33,816 bases of DNA from Cyclobacteriaceae bacterium. Lineage in GTDB: Bacteria; Bacteroidota; Bacteroidia; Cytophagales; Cyclobacteriaceae. This document shows positions 23,581 through 31,550 of this stretch, in pieces. A program made the position numbers and the translations under genes. The stretch's first letter is position 1. Every line of letters starts with the position of its first letter. Below the pieces are notes generated by a model. The model was not told the DNA's origin. It made no database searches and saw only the letters and a program-made list of their open reading frames with translations. The stretch is taken from positions 1-33,816 of the forward strand of contig JALSJD010000011.1 of the NCBI GenBank assembly GCA_026989535.1, read 5' to 3'.

Positions 23581-26500
23581 TTAGGGGGTATTTTCGTCAT
23601 CTTCAGGTTTAATGGCATTATTAGTGTCTGGTGGCGACTTATCCCTTTTTGATTTTTTGCTTTTGTTTTTATTAAAAATCTCTTTAATACTATCGAAACT
23701 GGTGGTGTATAATAAACTAAATCCACCACTAATTAGCTCATCATTACTACCCGAAGAAGACGAGAGTTGGTCGTAATTAGTTCTTTTAAATATTTTTACT
23801 CTTAGCTTACCATCTTCAGATAGTAAATATTCCACAGTCCAATCGCCCGTAATACTCGAAAGCGTAGTCTCTTGATTTTGATCGGTGAAACCTCCATCTC
23901 TGGTAACAATTAGTTTTCCATCCATAAACGCATACGACACCCGTAATTGAAATGTTTCTAAGGCATTTTCATCCAAATTGCCAAGGTCAAAATCAATGGT
24001 TAGGTTTTCATCTACTTGGCTAATCCAATAACTTAATTGGTTGGATACAAATTCGGATACACTGCTGCCTACCGTGCCTCCTGTTGAAAATGAATTGGGA
24101 GGTGAGTACTTTCTAAAAACGAGGAGGCTAAATACCTGTCGGTTCATTTCTTGCTCATCGTTATGAATTCTATTAAGAAAGGCCCTCACTTCTGTATCAA
24201 TGTTTACATTCGATCTAGGGTAATCTTCTATTTTTATATCAAATTCAATAGCGGGCGATAGGAGAGGGCCCTCTAAATTTAGCAGAACTTTAGAGGGGTA
24301 AATTCTTTTAACCTCAGGAAGATCTTGATATACAGTATCAATGATAGGCGCAAGAGATGTATTTACTCTATAAACGGCATCAATTTGCATTTTAGCTAAA
24401 TAGGGGTCGCCCGACCACGTAATTTTACTCTTAGGATTAATTTTAAACTCTTTGTTTACAATATTATACATCGTAAAATTATAAGCACCATCGGTAAATT
24501 CATACTCTCCAAGCATAGTAAATTTGCCTTTTGTATCAAGACCTAAGCTTAAGTTGCCTTTTCCATTTCCTCTAATAATATCACCTGCGGTTAAGTCAAA
24601 AATTATTTCTGCATAGGCATCAGGTGTAACTTCAATATCGAGGTTTATCGTAACATTTTTAAGGTTTACCTTATTTTCTACTTCAATTTTAGCCTCTACT
24701 TCCTCTTTGGTAAAGTTTTTAAACGCTATAAAATCTTCTTGTTTTACGCCACTTTTACTATCGCCCAACGGAATGTAAAATTTAGTGCCTTTTTCGGTTT
24801 TAGCCCTTGTGCTTATCACCAAATTACTAAGTGGGCCTGTGATTGAAAGATTACCAGTTCCTACGGCTGTTCCGTAAAAATAATCATTGTCCTTTGAGGC
24901 CGTATTGAGTACTTTTAAATTCTCAAATTTGCCTTTTAAATCCATGGCAAACGATTTGAAATTAGTATGTGTAAAGCTGGCTTGCAAAAAACCTTTGCCA
25001 ATAGCATCGTCCTTAATGTTTACATTATTAAGTGAAATTTTGGTAGAGTCGAGGTGCCAGTTAGCATTTGCGTATAGCTTTGTTTTAAGGTAATCAACTG
25101 TAAATGACGCATTATTAATTAAACCGCTACCAGTTAAAATGGGCTTAAATAATGCACCGGTAATAGTAATATCTCCAGAAATTGTGCCTCCTATATTTGT
25201 AAATATTTTGGTAAATGGCTCTACCAGTTGAAGGTCGGTATTCATAAGTTTGGCATTTAATTGTAATGCATTTTGGTCGCCCAAAGGTTTATAAAAGCCA
25301 CTGATACTAACCAATTTATTGGTGTTTCTTTCTACTATAAAATTAACATCAAATTGATTTTTAGGCTGATTCCAGTTGCTTATGCCTTTAATATTTCCAA
25401 AAAAGAGACCATCCACCCTAAAGCTGTCAATTTTAAAGTTTGTTTCGATTAATGGGTTAGTAAATACTTGCGAAATTGCAGCAGTTCCATTAAAAGTGCC
25501 CTCTAGTTTATTGGTTACAAGTGGGTTAAGGTTACTCATACCTACATTTGATACCTTAATTAATAGGGGGTTGGTGTTAGATTTTGAGATAGAGCCAACG
25601 GCACTAATTGATTGGTTTCCACTTTTAATACGCATATTTGATAACCTTAGGTTGTTCTTGGTAAATGTGATGAGATTATCATTTTGAATACTCCAAGTTT
25701 GTTTAAGTACTTGAATCTTTGACTTATTAAAATGAATCAGGGTAGTGTCGGTTTTAAATAAAATAGTGCCTTCCACTTGATTAACATTATGTTTAGCCTG
25801 CTGCCTAATGTGCATATTAAAGTTTGCCGAATCATATTGCCATTGTAACCGAATAGCTAAGCTATCTAATGCCGAACCACTGCGCAACAGCTGTGTTTTA
25901 GAGTTAATATGTACATAACCCTTTAAGTGGTTATCTTTAAAACTACTTTGTGTTTTTATCTCTATATTATTATAAATCAGGTTATTATGATTATACTGTA
26001 TCGTGTCGTTTAAAAAGTTAAGAGCTAATTTTTGCCCGAGGTTATCTGTTCGTAAGCTTCCATAAATTTGGGTGTTTTGCGATAAATAAATGAGTGGGTC
26101 AAAAAGGTTGAGCAGCGGATTAATATTTTCTAGTTCTAACTCAAAATTGATATGCGAATCCGAAGGTTTATACTCATTGAGGTGGTAAAAATTGTTCATT
26201 TCTTGCGACTCATTTCTGAACTTAAGCCAATGATTTTTCCAAAAGTAATTAGCATCTTTAATAGCCGTTGATAAGTTAAAATTGCCTATTAATTTAAGTT
26301 TAACCCTGTCCGAGTGAAGCACTATTATTCGTTCTTTACTTTTAACTTCAGAAATAAGTTCAAGGTTTTTTACCTCATAATGATTTGTATTGTTTGTTGC
26401 ATTAAGTTTCGGAATATTTATTGTACCCACAATACTGTCTAAAGAGATCCCCCGTACGTTCACATCAAATTTTGCTGCTACCGAAGATGTATCCTTCCTA

Positions 26501-28101
26501 ATTTTGAGTTTTTCTAATTGGGCATGTATAAGTTCTCCTTTAAGATGAACAGTGTTTTTATTATTTCGCAGGTCTATAATACCCGCTGCTTCAAATTGCA
26601 AATTGGGGTCATCAATTTTAATGCGGCCATCAAACAGCTCTTGTGCAAAATGAGCATTGGTGATAATATTAGTGTAATTATAATTATTAAAATAAACTTC
26701 TTTCACAGTACTTTCAAGTGTAAAATTTGCACTTGATTTTGTTAGCCCTTCCCCCTTTATTTTTCCTTCTAAAGTGGTTTTACCAATAACCGGTTTTAAA
26801 TTGATTAATTTGCCAATGTGAAACTTATTCAGCTTTATAGACCCACTATATTTTGATTTGGCAGGGTTATTATCAAGTTTTAGGTTTAAATCGGTATAAA
26901 TATGACCGATGCTGGTTCGAAAAGATGCTTTGGCTACAAAATCTTTGGGGTAACCGGTAAAACTGCCTGTAACTCTGGCGGAGTCGATAGGGTAATATTT
27001 GTTAAAAGAGGCTGACGGGATGTAAAGAGCTAAGTCGGGTTTATAAAGGGCTGATTTATTGATTTTTAAATCAATAAATGTATTGTAAATATTGGGTAAG
27101 CCTTCAAAATAAGCGTTGCCTTTGAGCCTGCTATGCTTGCCAAATTGCACATCAAAGTTTTTAAGGTTAAAGTCCTTAAGATGTCCTTTTAAGTTTCCTT
27201 TTAAGTAAATAGTATCATTTATTGATTTAAAATAGGGGGCAAAAAAGGCTAAATCCTGGGTGGCCAATTTTAATTCCTCAAAATAAGCGGAGATATAAAC
27301 TTTATCTGCAAAATAGCTAAGGTCAGCCATGCGCCCATAATTAAATACCATAGAATCTTTTACGATGCTACTGCCAATGGCCAAGGTTAGCGCATTAAAC
27401 TTCATTTGCGTATTGCTAACGTGGTAGCCTGTGCTAAATGATGTAATGGGCAGGCCTGTGGAGGTTTCAATGGCAGAAAGGCTCTTAACCTGTAAATTAA
27501 AAGTGTCAGCTATTACTTCTAATCTTTGCGCAATTAAATGAATCGAATCCAGCCCAAAATGATTATAATCGAACCGGTTCATTAATCGCTCTCTACTTTG
27601 ATGATTATAGGAGAAAACGCCATTTTTAATCTCCACCTGATTAATTATAAAAAGCTTAGCACTTTTTTTCTTTTTAAGAATATAGGTTTTTTTTAGCGAA
27701 GCAATAAATGAAGTAATGTTTAAACGAAGGCTATCTGACAGGCGTAATTGCACATTTGGTTGTTCTATAATAATGTGGTCTATTATAATGTTGCGCTCAT
27801 TTACTAGCGTAGCAAATTTATAGTTTACAAACAGCTTTTTAATGGTTATCATCTCTTCAGACGAAAGGTCTTTAATGCTAATATTTTCAAGCATAAGCCT
27901 ATCAAGCCAAATAATATCAACTTTACCTACCAAAATTTCATAGCCTATTTTGGCAGATACACTGCGTGCAAGCATTCTTCCTAGCGAAGTTTGAACGCTC
28001 GATAGTTGAAGAAAAGATAAAATAACCAATACATTAATAACCAGTATGGCCATTACTTGTATGGATAGGTTTTTTAACCGTATTTTATTTTTCTTCTTCA
28101 A
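23581..28101 (-). CDS. tamB: TamB-like translocation/assembly module protein (DUF490)
   Basis: A 1506-residue inner-membrane-anchored periplasmic protein: basic N-terminus, one membrane helix (about 13-31, IQVMAILVINVLVILSFL), then a very long beta-helical, AsmA/TamB-like region. The C-terminal DUF490 domain (about 1090-1470) has GNLSLGLDTKGKFTMLGEYEFTDG, LNLEGPLLSPAIEFDI and SNQLSYWISQVDENL. TamB-type proteins span the periplasm and are linked to outer-membrane protein assembly or lipid transport; the Bacteroidota form lacks a proven role here. The start is TTG at 28101, directly after an in-frame TAA and preceded by GAGGA at good spacing, so it is well supported. It is divergent from tsaD, with a TATTTTTG box on its strand at 28163-28170. 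Confidence 0.92.
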   Translation of the reverse strand: MKKKNKIRLKNLSIQVMAILVINVLVILSFLQLSSVQTSLGRMLARSVSAKIGYEILVGKVDIIWLDRLMLENISIKDLSSEEMITIKKLFVNYKFATLVNERNIIIDHIIIEQPNVQLRLSDSLRLNITSFIASLKKTYILKKKKSAKLFIINQVEIKNGVFSYNHQSRERLMNRFDYNHFGLDSIHLIAQRLEVIADTFNLQVKSLSAIETSTGLPITSFSTGYHVSNTQMKFNALTLAIGSSIVKDSMVFNYGRMADLSYFADKVYISAYFEELKLATQDLAFFAPYFKSINDTIYLKGNLKGHLKDFNLKNFDVQFGKHSRLKGNAYFEGLPNIYNTFIDLKINKSALYKPDLALYIPSASFNKYYPIDSARVTGSFTGYPKDFVAKASFRTSIGHIYTDLNLKLDNNPAKSKYSGSIKLNKFHIGKLINLKPVIGKTTLEGKIKGEGLTKSSANFTLESTVKEVYFNNYNYTNIITNAHFAQELFDGRIKIDDPNLQFEAAGIIDLRNNKNTVHLKGELIHAQLEKLKIRKDTSSVAAKFDVNVRGISLDSIVGTINIPKLNATNNTNHYEVKNLELISEVKSKERIIVLHSDRVKLKLIGNFNLSTAIKDANYFWKNHWLKFRNESQEMNNFYHLNEYKPSDSHINFELELENINPLLNLFDPLIYLSQNTQIYGSLRTDNLGQKLALNFLNDTIQYNHNNLIYNNIEIKTQSSFKDNHLKGYVHINSKTQLLRSGSALDSLAIRLQWQYDSANFNMHIRQQAKHNVNQVEGTILFKTDTTLIHFNKSKIQVLKQTWSIQNDNLITFTKNNLRLSNMRIKSGNQSISAVGSISKSNTNPLLIKVSNVGMSNLNPLVTNKLEGTFNGTAAISQVFTNPLIETNFKIDSFRVDGLFFGNIKGISNWNQPKNQFDVNFIVERNTNKLVSISGFYKPLGDQNALQLNAKLMNTDLQLVEPFTKIFTNIGGTISGDITITGALFKPILTGSGLINNASFTVDYLKTKLYANANWHLDSTKISLNNVNIKDDAIGKGFLQASFTHTNFKSFAMDLKGKFENLKVLNTASKDNDYFYGTAVGTGNLSITGPLSNLVISTRAKTEKGTKFYIPLGDSKSGVKQEDFIAFKNFTKEEVEAKIEVENKVNLKNVTINLDIEVTPDAYAEIIFDLTAGDIIRGNGKGNLSLGLDTKGKFTMLGEYEFTDGAYNFTMYNIVNKEFKINPKSKITWSGDPYLAKMQIDAVYRVNTSLAPIIDTVYQDLPEVKRIYPSKVLLNLEGPLLSPAIEFDIKIEDYPRSNVNIDTEVRAFLNRIHNDEQEMNRQVFSLLVFRKYSPPNSFSTGGTVGSSVSEFVSNQLSYWISQVDENLTIDFDLGNLDENALETFQLRVSYAFMDGKLIVTRDGGFTDQNQETTLSSITGDWTVEYLLSEDGKLRVKIFKRTNYDQLSSSSGSNDELISGGFSLLYTTSFDSIKEIFNKNKSKKSKRDKSPPDTNNAIKPEDDENTP

Positions 28102-28162
28102 ATTAATCCTCGAAAATTATCATTAGAATGATTAAACTGTAAACTTTGCCACCAAGTAAATA

Positions 28163-28170
28163 CAAAAATA
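28163..28170 (-). promoter_or_regulatory. possible -7 box for the TamB gene (TATTTTTG)
   Basis: TATTTTTG on the minus strand about 62 bp upstream of the TamB TTG start, in the 83-bp gap shared with tsaD. The -33 element is not evident. Confidence 0.35.
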
Positions 28171-28184
28171 GATAGTAGCACATA

Positions 28185-29195
28185 ATGAGCATTATTATTC
28201 TTGCAATTGAATCATCTTGTGATGAAACTTCGGCCTCTATTATTAAGGATGGCAAAGTTCTTAATAATGTGGTTGCTACGCAATCTGTTCATCAAGAATA
28301 TGGAGGGGTGGTGCCAGAATTAGCTTCGCGTGCACACCAGCAGAGTATTGTACCTGTAGTAGATAAAGCGATGAAAGATGTAGGGGTTAAACCTAACGAA
28401 CTTAATGCTATAGCATTTACACGTGGACCAGGTTTGCTGGGAGCCTTGCTGGTGGGTACTTCATTTGCCAAGTCGATGGCATTGGCATTAGATATACCGC
28501 TTATTGATGTAAACCACATGCAAGCCCATATTTTGGCACATTTTATTGATGATCCTAAGCCGAACTTTCCATTTATCTGCTTAACTGTAAGTGGTGGCCA
28601 TACCCAATTAGTATTGGTAAAAGACTACACAAAAATGAAAGTAATTGGCCAAACTAAAGACGATGCAGTAGGAGAGGCCTTTGATAAGGCGGCTAAAATG
28701 TTAGGCTTAACCTATCCGGGTGGGCCATTAATAGATAAATTTGCAAAATTGGGCGACCCTGCAAAATTTAAGTTTCCGCATACCTCCATGCCTGGCTTAG
28801 ATTATAGCTTTAGCGGTATTAAAACTGCCATTCTTTACTTTTTAAAAGATGAGTTGAAAAAGGATTCAGGCTTTATCACTAAAAATATAAACGACTTGGC
28901 TGCAAGCATTCAGTTTGCACTTATTAAAATGTTATTAAACAAGCTAAAGCGTGCGGCTCGAGAGCATAATGTAACTGAAATAGCTATTGCTGGAGGGGTT
29001 TCTGCTAACTCGGGCTTACGACAAGCCTTGGAAGAAATGAAGGAAGAAAGAGGATGGAATGTATATGTGCCTGATTTTCAATATTGTACCGATAATGCAG
29101 GTATGATTGCGATGGCGGCTCATTTTAAATACCTTGCAAAGGAGTTTGTAGGGTTAGAGGTAGGGCCTATGGCTCGAATGCCAGTTAATTCTTAA
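28185..29195 (+). CDS. tsaD: tRNA N6-threonylcarbamoyladenosine synthase subunit TsaD
   Basis: A 336-residue ASKHA-fold enzyme of standard length. It transfers the threonylcarbamoyl group to A37 of tRNAs reading ANN codons, with TsaB and TsaE in the cytoplasm. Visible signatures: ILAIESSCDETSASII at the N-terminus, GGVVPELASRAH (about 40-51), the metal-binding NHMQAH (His111, His115), SGGHTQLVLV (about 136-145), GEAFDKAAKMLGLTYPGGP, and the C-terminal GGVSANSGLR and YCTDNAGMIA. No key residue is missing. It is divergent from the TamB gene, an arrangement I recall as common in Bacteroidota. Confidence 0.97.
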   Translation: MSIIILAIESSCDETSASIIKDGKVLNNVVATQSVHQEYGGVVPELASRAHQQSIVPVVDKAMKDVGVKPNELNAIAFTRGPGLLGALLVGTSFAKSMALALDIPLIDVNHMQAHILAHFIDDPKPNFPFICLTVSGGHTQLVLVKDYTKMKVIGQTKDDAVGEAFDKAAKMLGLTYPGGPLIDKFAKLGDPAKFKFPHTSMPGLDYSFSGIKTAILYFLKDELKKDSGFITKNINDLAASIQFALIKMLLNKLKRAAREHNVTEIAIAGGVSANSGLRQALEEMKEERGWNVYVPDFQYCTDNAGMIAMAAHFKYLAKEFVGLEVGPMARMPVNS

Positions 29196-29255
29196 ATTAT
29201 AGGCTTTTGGTTGCAAAATACTTTGATGATTTCCCAGGCTTATTTGCACACAGGT

Positions 29256-29425
29256 AATACCTAAATTGAGCGATTGAGTAGAGATGAGAAGTGCTAAGAG
29301 GCTGAAAATAAAAAGTTTACAAAAAACACAGCAACACCTGCTAGGTGTTGCGAGTATTTTTGGAAGTCTTTTTAACTCAGCACATTAGTACTTATCGCTT
29401 TAATGAATCGCTCAATTTAGGTAAT
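29256..29425. mobile_element. 164-bp MITE, copy B
   Basis: Element 29259-29422 has 17-bp perfect terminal inverted repeats (ACCTAAATTGAGCGATT and its complement), with AAT on both sides as a possible 3-bp target duplication. It is an inverted copy of the element at 22436-22599, about 90% identical by eye. Its TATTTTTG box (29355-29362) points toward the toxin-antitoxin genes. It fills most of the gene-free stretch between tsaD and 29509; the rest shows nothing I can name. Confidence 0.88.
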
Positions 29426-29508
29426 AATGTCTCTCCCTGTGTTGAGTATTATTAGTAAAGTAAAAATTGAATGAAAGCGTTATCTTTACATAACAAAAAA
29501 TTATAATT

Positions 29509-29739
29509 ATGGGCACACCTCAAATTAGAGAACTACTCCACGAGTACATTAACAAAGCTGATGAACGCTTAATAAACTTGATGTATGCTATGGTTCAGGC
29601 GGATATGAAAGAAGATGATTATGAGCTAAGTGCAACACATAAAAAATTTTTAGATAAAAGACTTGCAGCGCATAAAACTAACCCATCATCAGGGTCAAGT
29701 TGGGAAGATGTAAAAGATCGTGTTAAGAGTCAATTATGA
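29509..29739 (+). CDS. addiction-module antitoxin
   Basis: A 76-residue acidic-to-basic small protein with the pattern of the putative addiction module component family: IRELLHEYINKADERLINLMYAMV, then ELSATHKKFLDKRLAAHKTN followed by PSSGSSWEDVKDRV. The C-terminal part, with the SSWEDVK motif, is the segment that usually binds the partner toxin. The stop codon overlaps the ATG of the downstream ParE/RelE-type toxin gene (ATGA), the usual antitoxin-first coupled arrangement. The antitoxin looks intact although its toxin is truncated. Confidence 0.82.
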   Translation: MGTPQIRELLHEYINKADERLINLMYAMVQADMKEDDYELSATHKKFLDKRLAAHKTNPSSGSSWEDVKDRVKSQL

Positions 29740-29966
29740 ACTACACCTTAATTGTTAAGCCAGAAGCTGAGCTTGACACGTTAAAACCAGCCCAATGGTA
29801 TGAAGAAAAGCAGGAAAAATTAGGTATTCGTTTTCTAGATAAAGTTGAAGAAAAACTTTATTTAGTAAGTCAGAATCCACTTCATTATCAAGCTAGATAT
29901 AAAGCCACCCGTTTGGCTTTAGTAGAACTTAAAAACCCACCGTCTTTGACGGTGGTAATGTTCTAA
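29736..29966 (+). pseudogene. ParE/RelE-type toxin, truncated by an IS200/IS605-type element
   Basis: The first about 65 residues follow the ParE/RelE plan (NYTLIVKPEAELDTLKPAQW, EKLGIRFLDKVEEKLYLVSQ, NPLHYQARYKATRLALVE). Family members continue for roughly 30 more residues with strands that complete the fold and the active site. Here the frame runs into the left end of the mobile element at about 29930 and stops with unrelated residues (KNPPSLTVVMF). The missing 3' part is not found beyond the element. The toxin is therefore probably inactive. Translational coupling with the antitoxin upstream is preserved. Confidence 0.8.
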
Positions 29967-30480
29967 GGGCTATGCCTTAATTTTGGGATATGAGTAAATA
30001 TCGGAAATTATCACATGTAGTGTACAAATGTGATTACCGCATTGTATGGGTTCCAAAATATAGGTTTCGTGTATTAACTGGTGCTGTAAAGTCATTGGTA
30101 GAAGCGGATATTAAAATGTTATGTGAGTGGAAGAGTTGTATTGTTGAAGAGATGAATGTACAATCCGATCATATACATCTAGTTGTGTCTGTACCACCAA
30201 AAGTATCTATTTCGAACTTGCTGGGCGTATTGAAAGGCAAGTTGGAGATAAAGCTGTTCAAGAGTTATCCAATTCTGAAACAAAAGCCCTACTGGGGGAA
30301 TCACTTTTGGGCAAGAGGGTATTTTGTTAGTACAGCTGGCATAGATAAAGAGGTGATAAAAAGATATGTAAAGTATCAGGAAAAGCAGGAGAAACAAGTA
30401 GAAGATCAACAACATAAGTTCGACTTTTAAAGCCCCCTTTGGGGCAAGTCAAAGCCACCTTCTTAGAAGGTGGTTTTTTA
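29930..30480 (+). mobile_element. IS200/IS605-type insertion sequence
   Basis: A compact element with a single Y1 transposase gene. Similar subterminal hairpins lie at both ends: left 29937-29955 (CCACCGTC, TTT loop, GACGGTGG) and right 30455-30473 (CCACCTTC, TTA loop, GAAGGTGG, then a T run). Paired imperfect palindromes instead of terminal inverted repeats are the mark of this family, which moves as single-stranded DNA. There is no TnpB. Exact boundaries are uncertain by some bases. Confidence 0.85.
29990..30430 (+). CDS. tnpA: IS200/IS605 family Y1 transposase TnpA
   Basis: A 146-residue HUH single-strand transposase, full length for the family. The HUH pair is His61 and His63 (QSDHIHLVVSVPP), and the likely nucleophile is Tyr126 (EVIKRYVKYQEKQ). 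Other family marks are HVVYKCDYRIVWVPKYR at the start and YWGNHFWARGYFVSTAG at 101-117. It cuts and joins single-stranded ends of its own element next to the hairpins. Both ends and all active-site residues are present, so the element may still be mobile. Low-expression initiation is common in this family; here the ATG at 29990 follows the left hairpin by 35 bp. Confidence 0.93.
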   Translation: MSKYRKLSHVVYKCDYRIVWVPKYRFRVLTGAVKSLVEADIKMLCEWKSCIVEEMNVQSDHIHLVVSVPPKVSISNLLGVLKGKLEIKLFKSYPILKQKPYWGNHFWARGYFVSTAGIDKEVIKRYVKYQEKQEKQVEDQQHKFDF

Positions 30481-30482
30481 CA

Positions 30483-30621
30483 TGCCATGACCAATGGGCA
30501 TCTTACGGTTTTACTTACAGAAAAATCTTTAACCCGAAAAGATGAGATTGGGGGTATTTGCAGGGCGATGAAACTAATGATAACCAACCTGACTGAAATC
30601 GGGTTTAAACAAAAGAAATAA
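30483..30621 (+). pseudogene. HAMP-domain remnant of a sensor or chemoreceptor
   Basis: Directly after the insertion element, a short frame reads MTNGHLTVLLTEKSLTRKDE followed by IGGICRAMKLMITNLTEIGF and KQKK, then TAA. This fits the second half of a HAMP domain (GxLTV...KDEIGxxxxAMxxMxxNLxEI), which links membrane sensing parts to kinase or methyl-accepting domains. No upstream half or downstream signalling domain is present, so it is a fragment, not a gene. It shows that the element sits at a junction between two unrelated damaged genes. Confidence 0.6.
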
Positions 30622-30800
30622 AACCAACCCCCATCCTTGGTGTCTCACGAAACAACTTAACCACGCTCAGAGTTTTCCATCCTTGGTACTGTCTTAAAAA
30701 GCGAGCATTTTACCCCCCCCCAGTGCAAGTTTAGCAATAGCGTAACTTGTGTTTATAAATGAGAAACAAAGTCTTTGACTCGGCAAATAGTAAAATAACA

Positions 30801-30884
30801 ATGAGTACAAAATATAAAATACGAGATCAAACACCTGCCTTGCTTTTAACTACACTTCAATCGCAATTTATGATAAATCTGTAA
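30801..30884 (+). pseudogene. fragment of a REP-associated tyrosine transposase (RAYT) N-terminus
   Basis: ATG at 30801 opens a 27-codon frame starting MSTKYKIRDQ, a typical opening of Bacteroidota REP-associated Y1 transposases. It then diverges (TPALLLTTLQSQFMINL) and stops. The identification rests on about ten residues. The rest of the gene-free stretch 30622-30938 shows only a run of nine C near 30712 and no other feature. Confidence 0.5.
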
Positions 30885-30938
30885 GAAATTGAGCCAAAAC
30901 CAACTTGTTTAACTTCTGTTAATTAGTTTTGCCTTCAA

Positions 30939-31238
30939 TTGAAAAAGTTAGCACTCATATTAGGTTTGTATATTTTCGCACTTGCAGTTATGCCGTGTAC
31001 GGATGATGTGGTGCATCATGATGAGATAGGTGATAAAACTGAATTGGCAGCAAATATTGTACATTATGAGCTTTGTTCGCCTTTCTGTAGCGATCACGAA
31101 TGCCACACTCACATTACTGTTAGCTTTATCAATAATAATATTCTCCAATCGCAATTTTGCGATTTAATAATGGTAGAAAAGCCAATTGCTATACCAACTC
31201 CTTATTTTGCCATTTGGCAACCCCCTAAAATAGCCTAA
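30939..31238 (+). CDS. DUF6660-like small Cys/His-rich protein next to a metal efflux pump
   Basis: A 99-residue exported or membrane-associated small protein starting with TTG (KKLALILGLYIFALAVMPC). It has a hydrophobic leader and a Cys/His-rich middle (CTDDVVHHDE, ELCSPFCSDHECHTHITVSF) and ends YFAIWQPPKIA. This ending and the CxPFC...C pattern match what I recall of DUF6660 proteins. Those are found just upstream of CusA/CzcA-type pumps in Bacteroidota. The Cys/His cluster suggests a metal-binding accessory role, which is inference. It is separated from the pump gene by 312 bp containing mobile repeats, so the original operon link may be broken. Confidence 0.72.
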   Translation: MKKLALILGLYIFALAVMPCTDDVVHHDEIGDKTELAANIVHYELCSPFCSDHECHTHITVSFINNNILQSQFCDLIMVEKPIAIPTPYFAIWQPPKIA

Positions 31239-31297
31239 TCCGCATTTATCGTATAGATGAATCGGGCTTCTAAGTATTTCCTTTACTTAGAAAAAAA

Positions 31298-31409
31298 CTA
31301 ATAGAAGTCGTCATTGCGAGGAACGAAGCAATCTGTAGTTTTTATATACAGAATAACTATTCCTATTCAATAATAATAAGCGACATATTGTATAACAATC
31401 TTCTATTAG
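31298..31409. repeat. inverted repeat with REP-like arm
   Basis: CTAATAGAAG at 31298-31307 is repeated inverted at 31400-31409. Inside lies CGTCATTGCGAGGAACGAAG followed by CAATCT (31309-31334), the widespread REP-like sequence of Bacteroidota, but its expected inverted partner is absent. It overlaps the start of the adjacent 111-bp element. Confidence 0.5.
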
Positions 31410-31522
31410 ATATCCCCTAGAACTAGCGCAAGCGTCTCGCTTGTGTTATCCATTATCCTTTGCACAAGCGAGACGCTAGTTTGTAAGTGGACTCTTTAGG
31501 GTATCTAATAGAATAACAATCT
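31392..31522. mobile_element. 111-bp MITE-like hairpin element with target-site duplication
   Basis: Element 31402-31512 begins TCTATTAGATA and ends with its complement (31502-31512). It is flanked by identical ATAACAATCT at 31392-31401 and 31513-31522. An inner inverted repeat, ACTAGCG...TCTCGCTTGTG against CACAAGCGAGACGCTAGT, makes the whole a long hairpin. The right end is 28 bp upstream of the CusA-type gene start, so it lies in that gene's leader or promoter. Confidence 0.8.
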
Positions 31523-31550
31523 ACATTTATCCATTTTTTAATATTTAGAT

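Noticed and set aside
30439-30621. A 60-residue open frame as an intact gene
   Set aside because: Its first third is the right end hairpin of the insertion element and the rest is a HAMP half-domain, so it is a chance join, not a gene.
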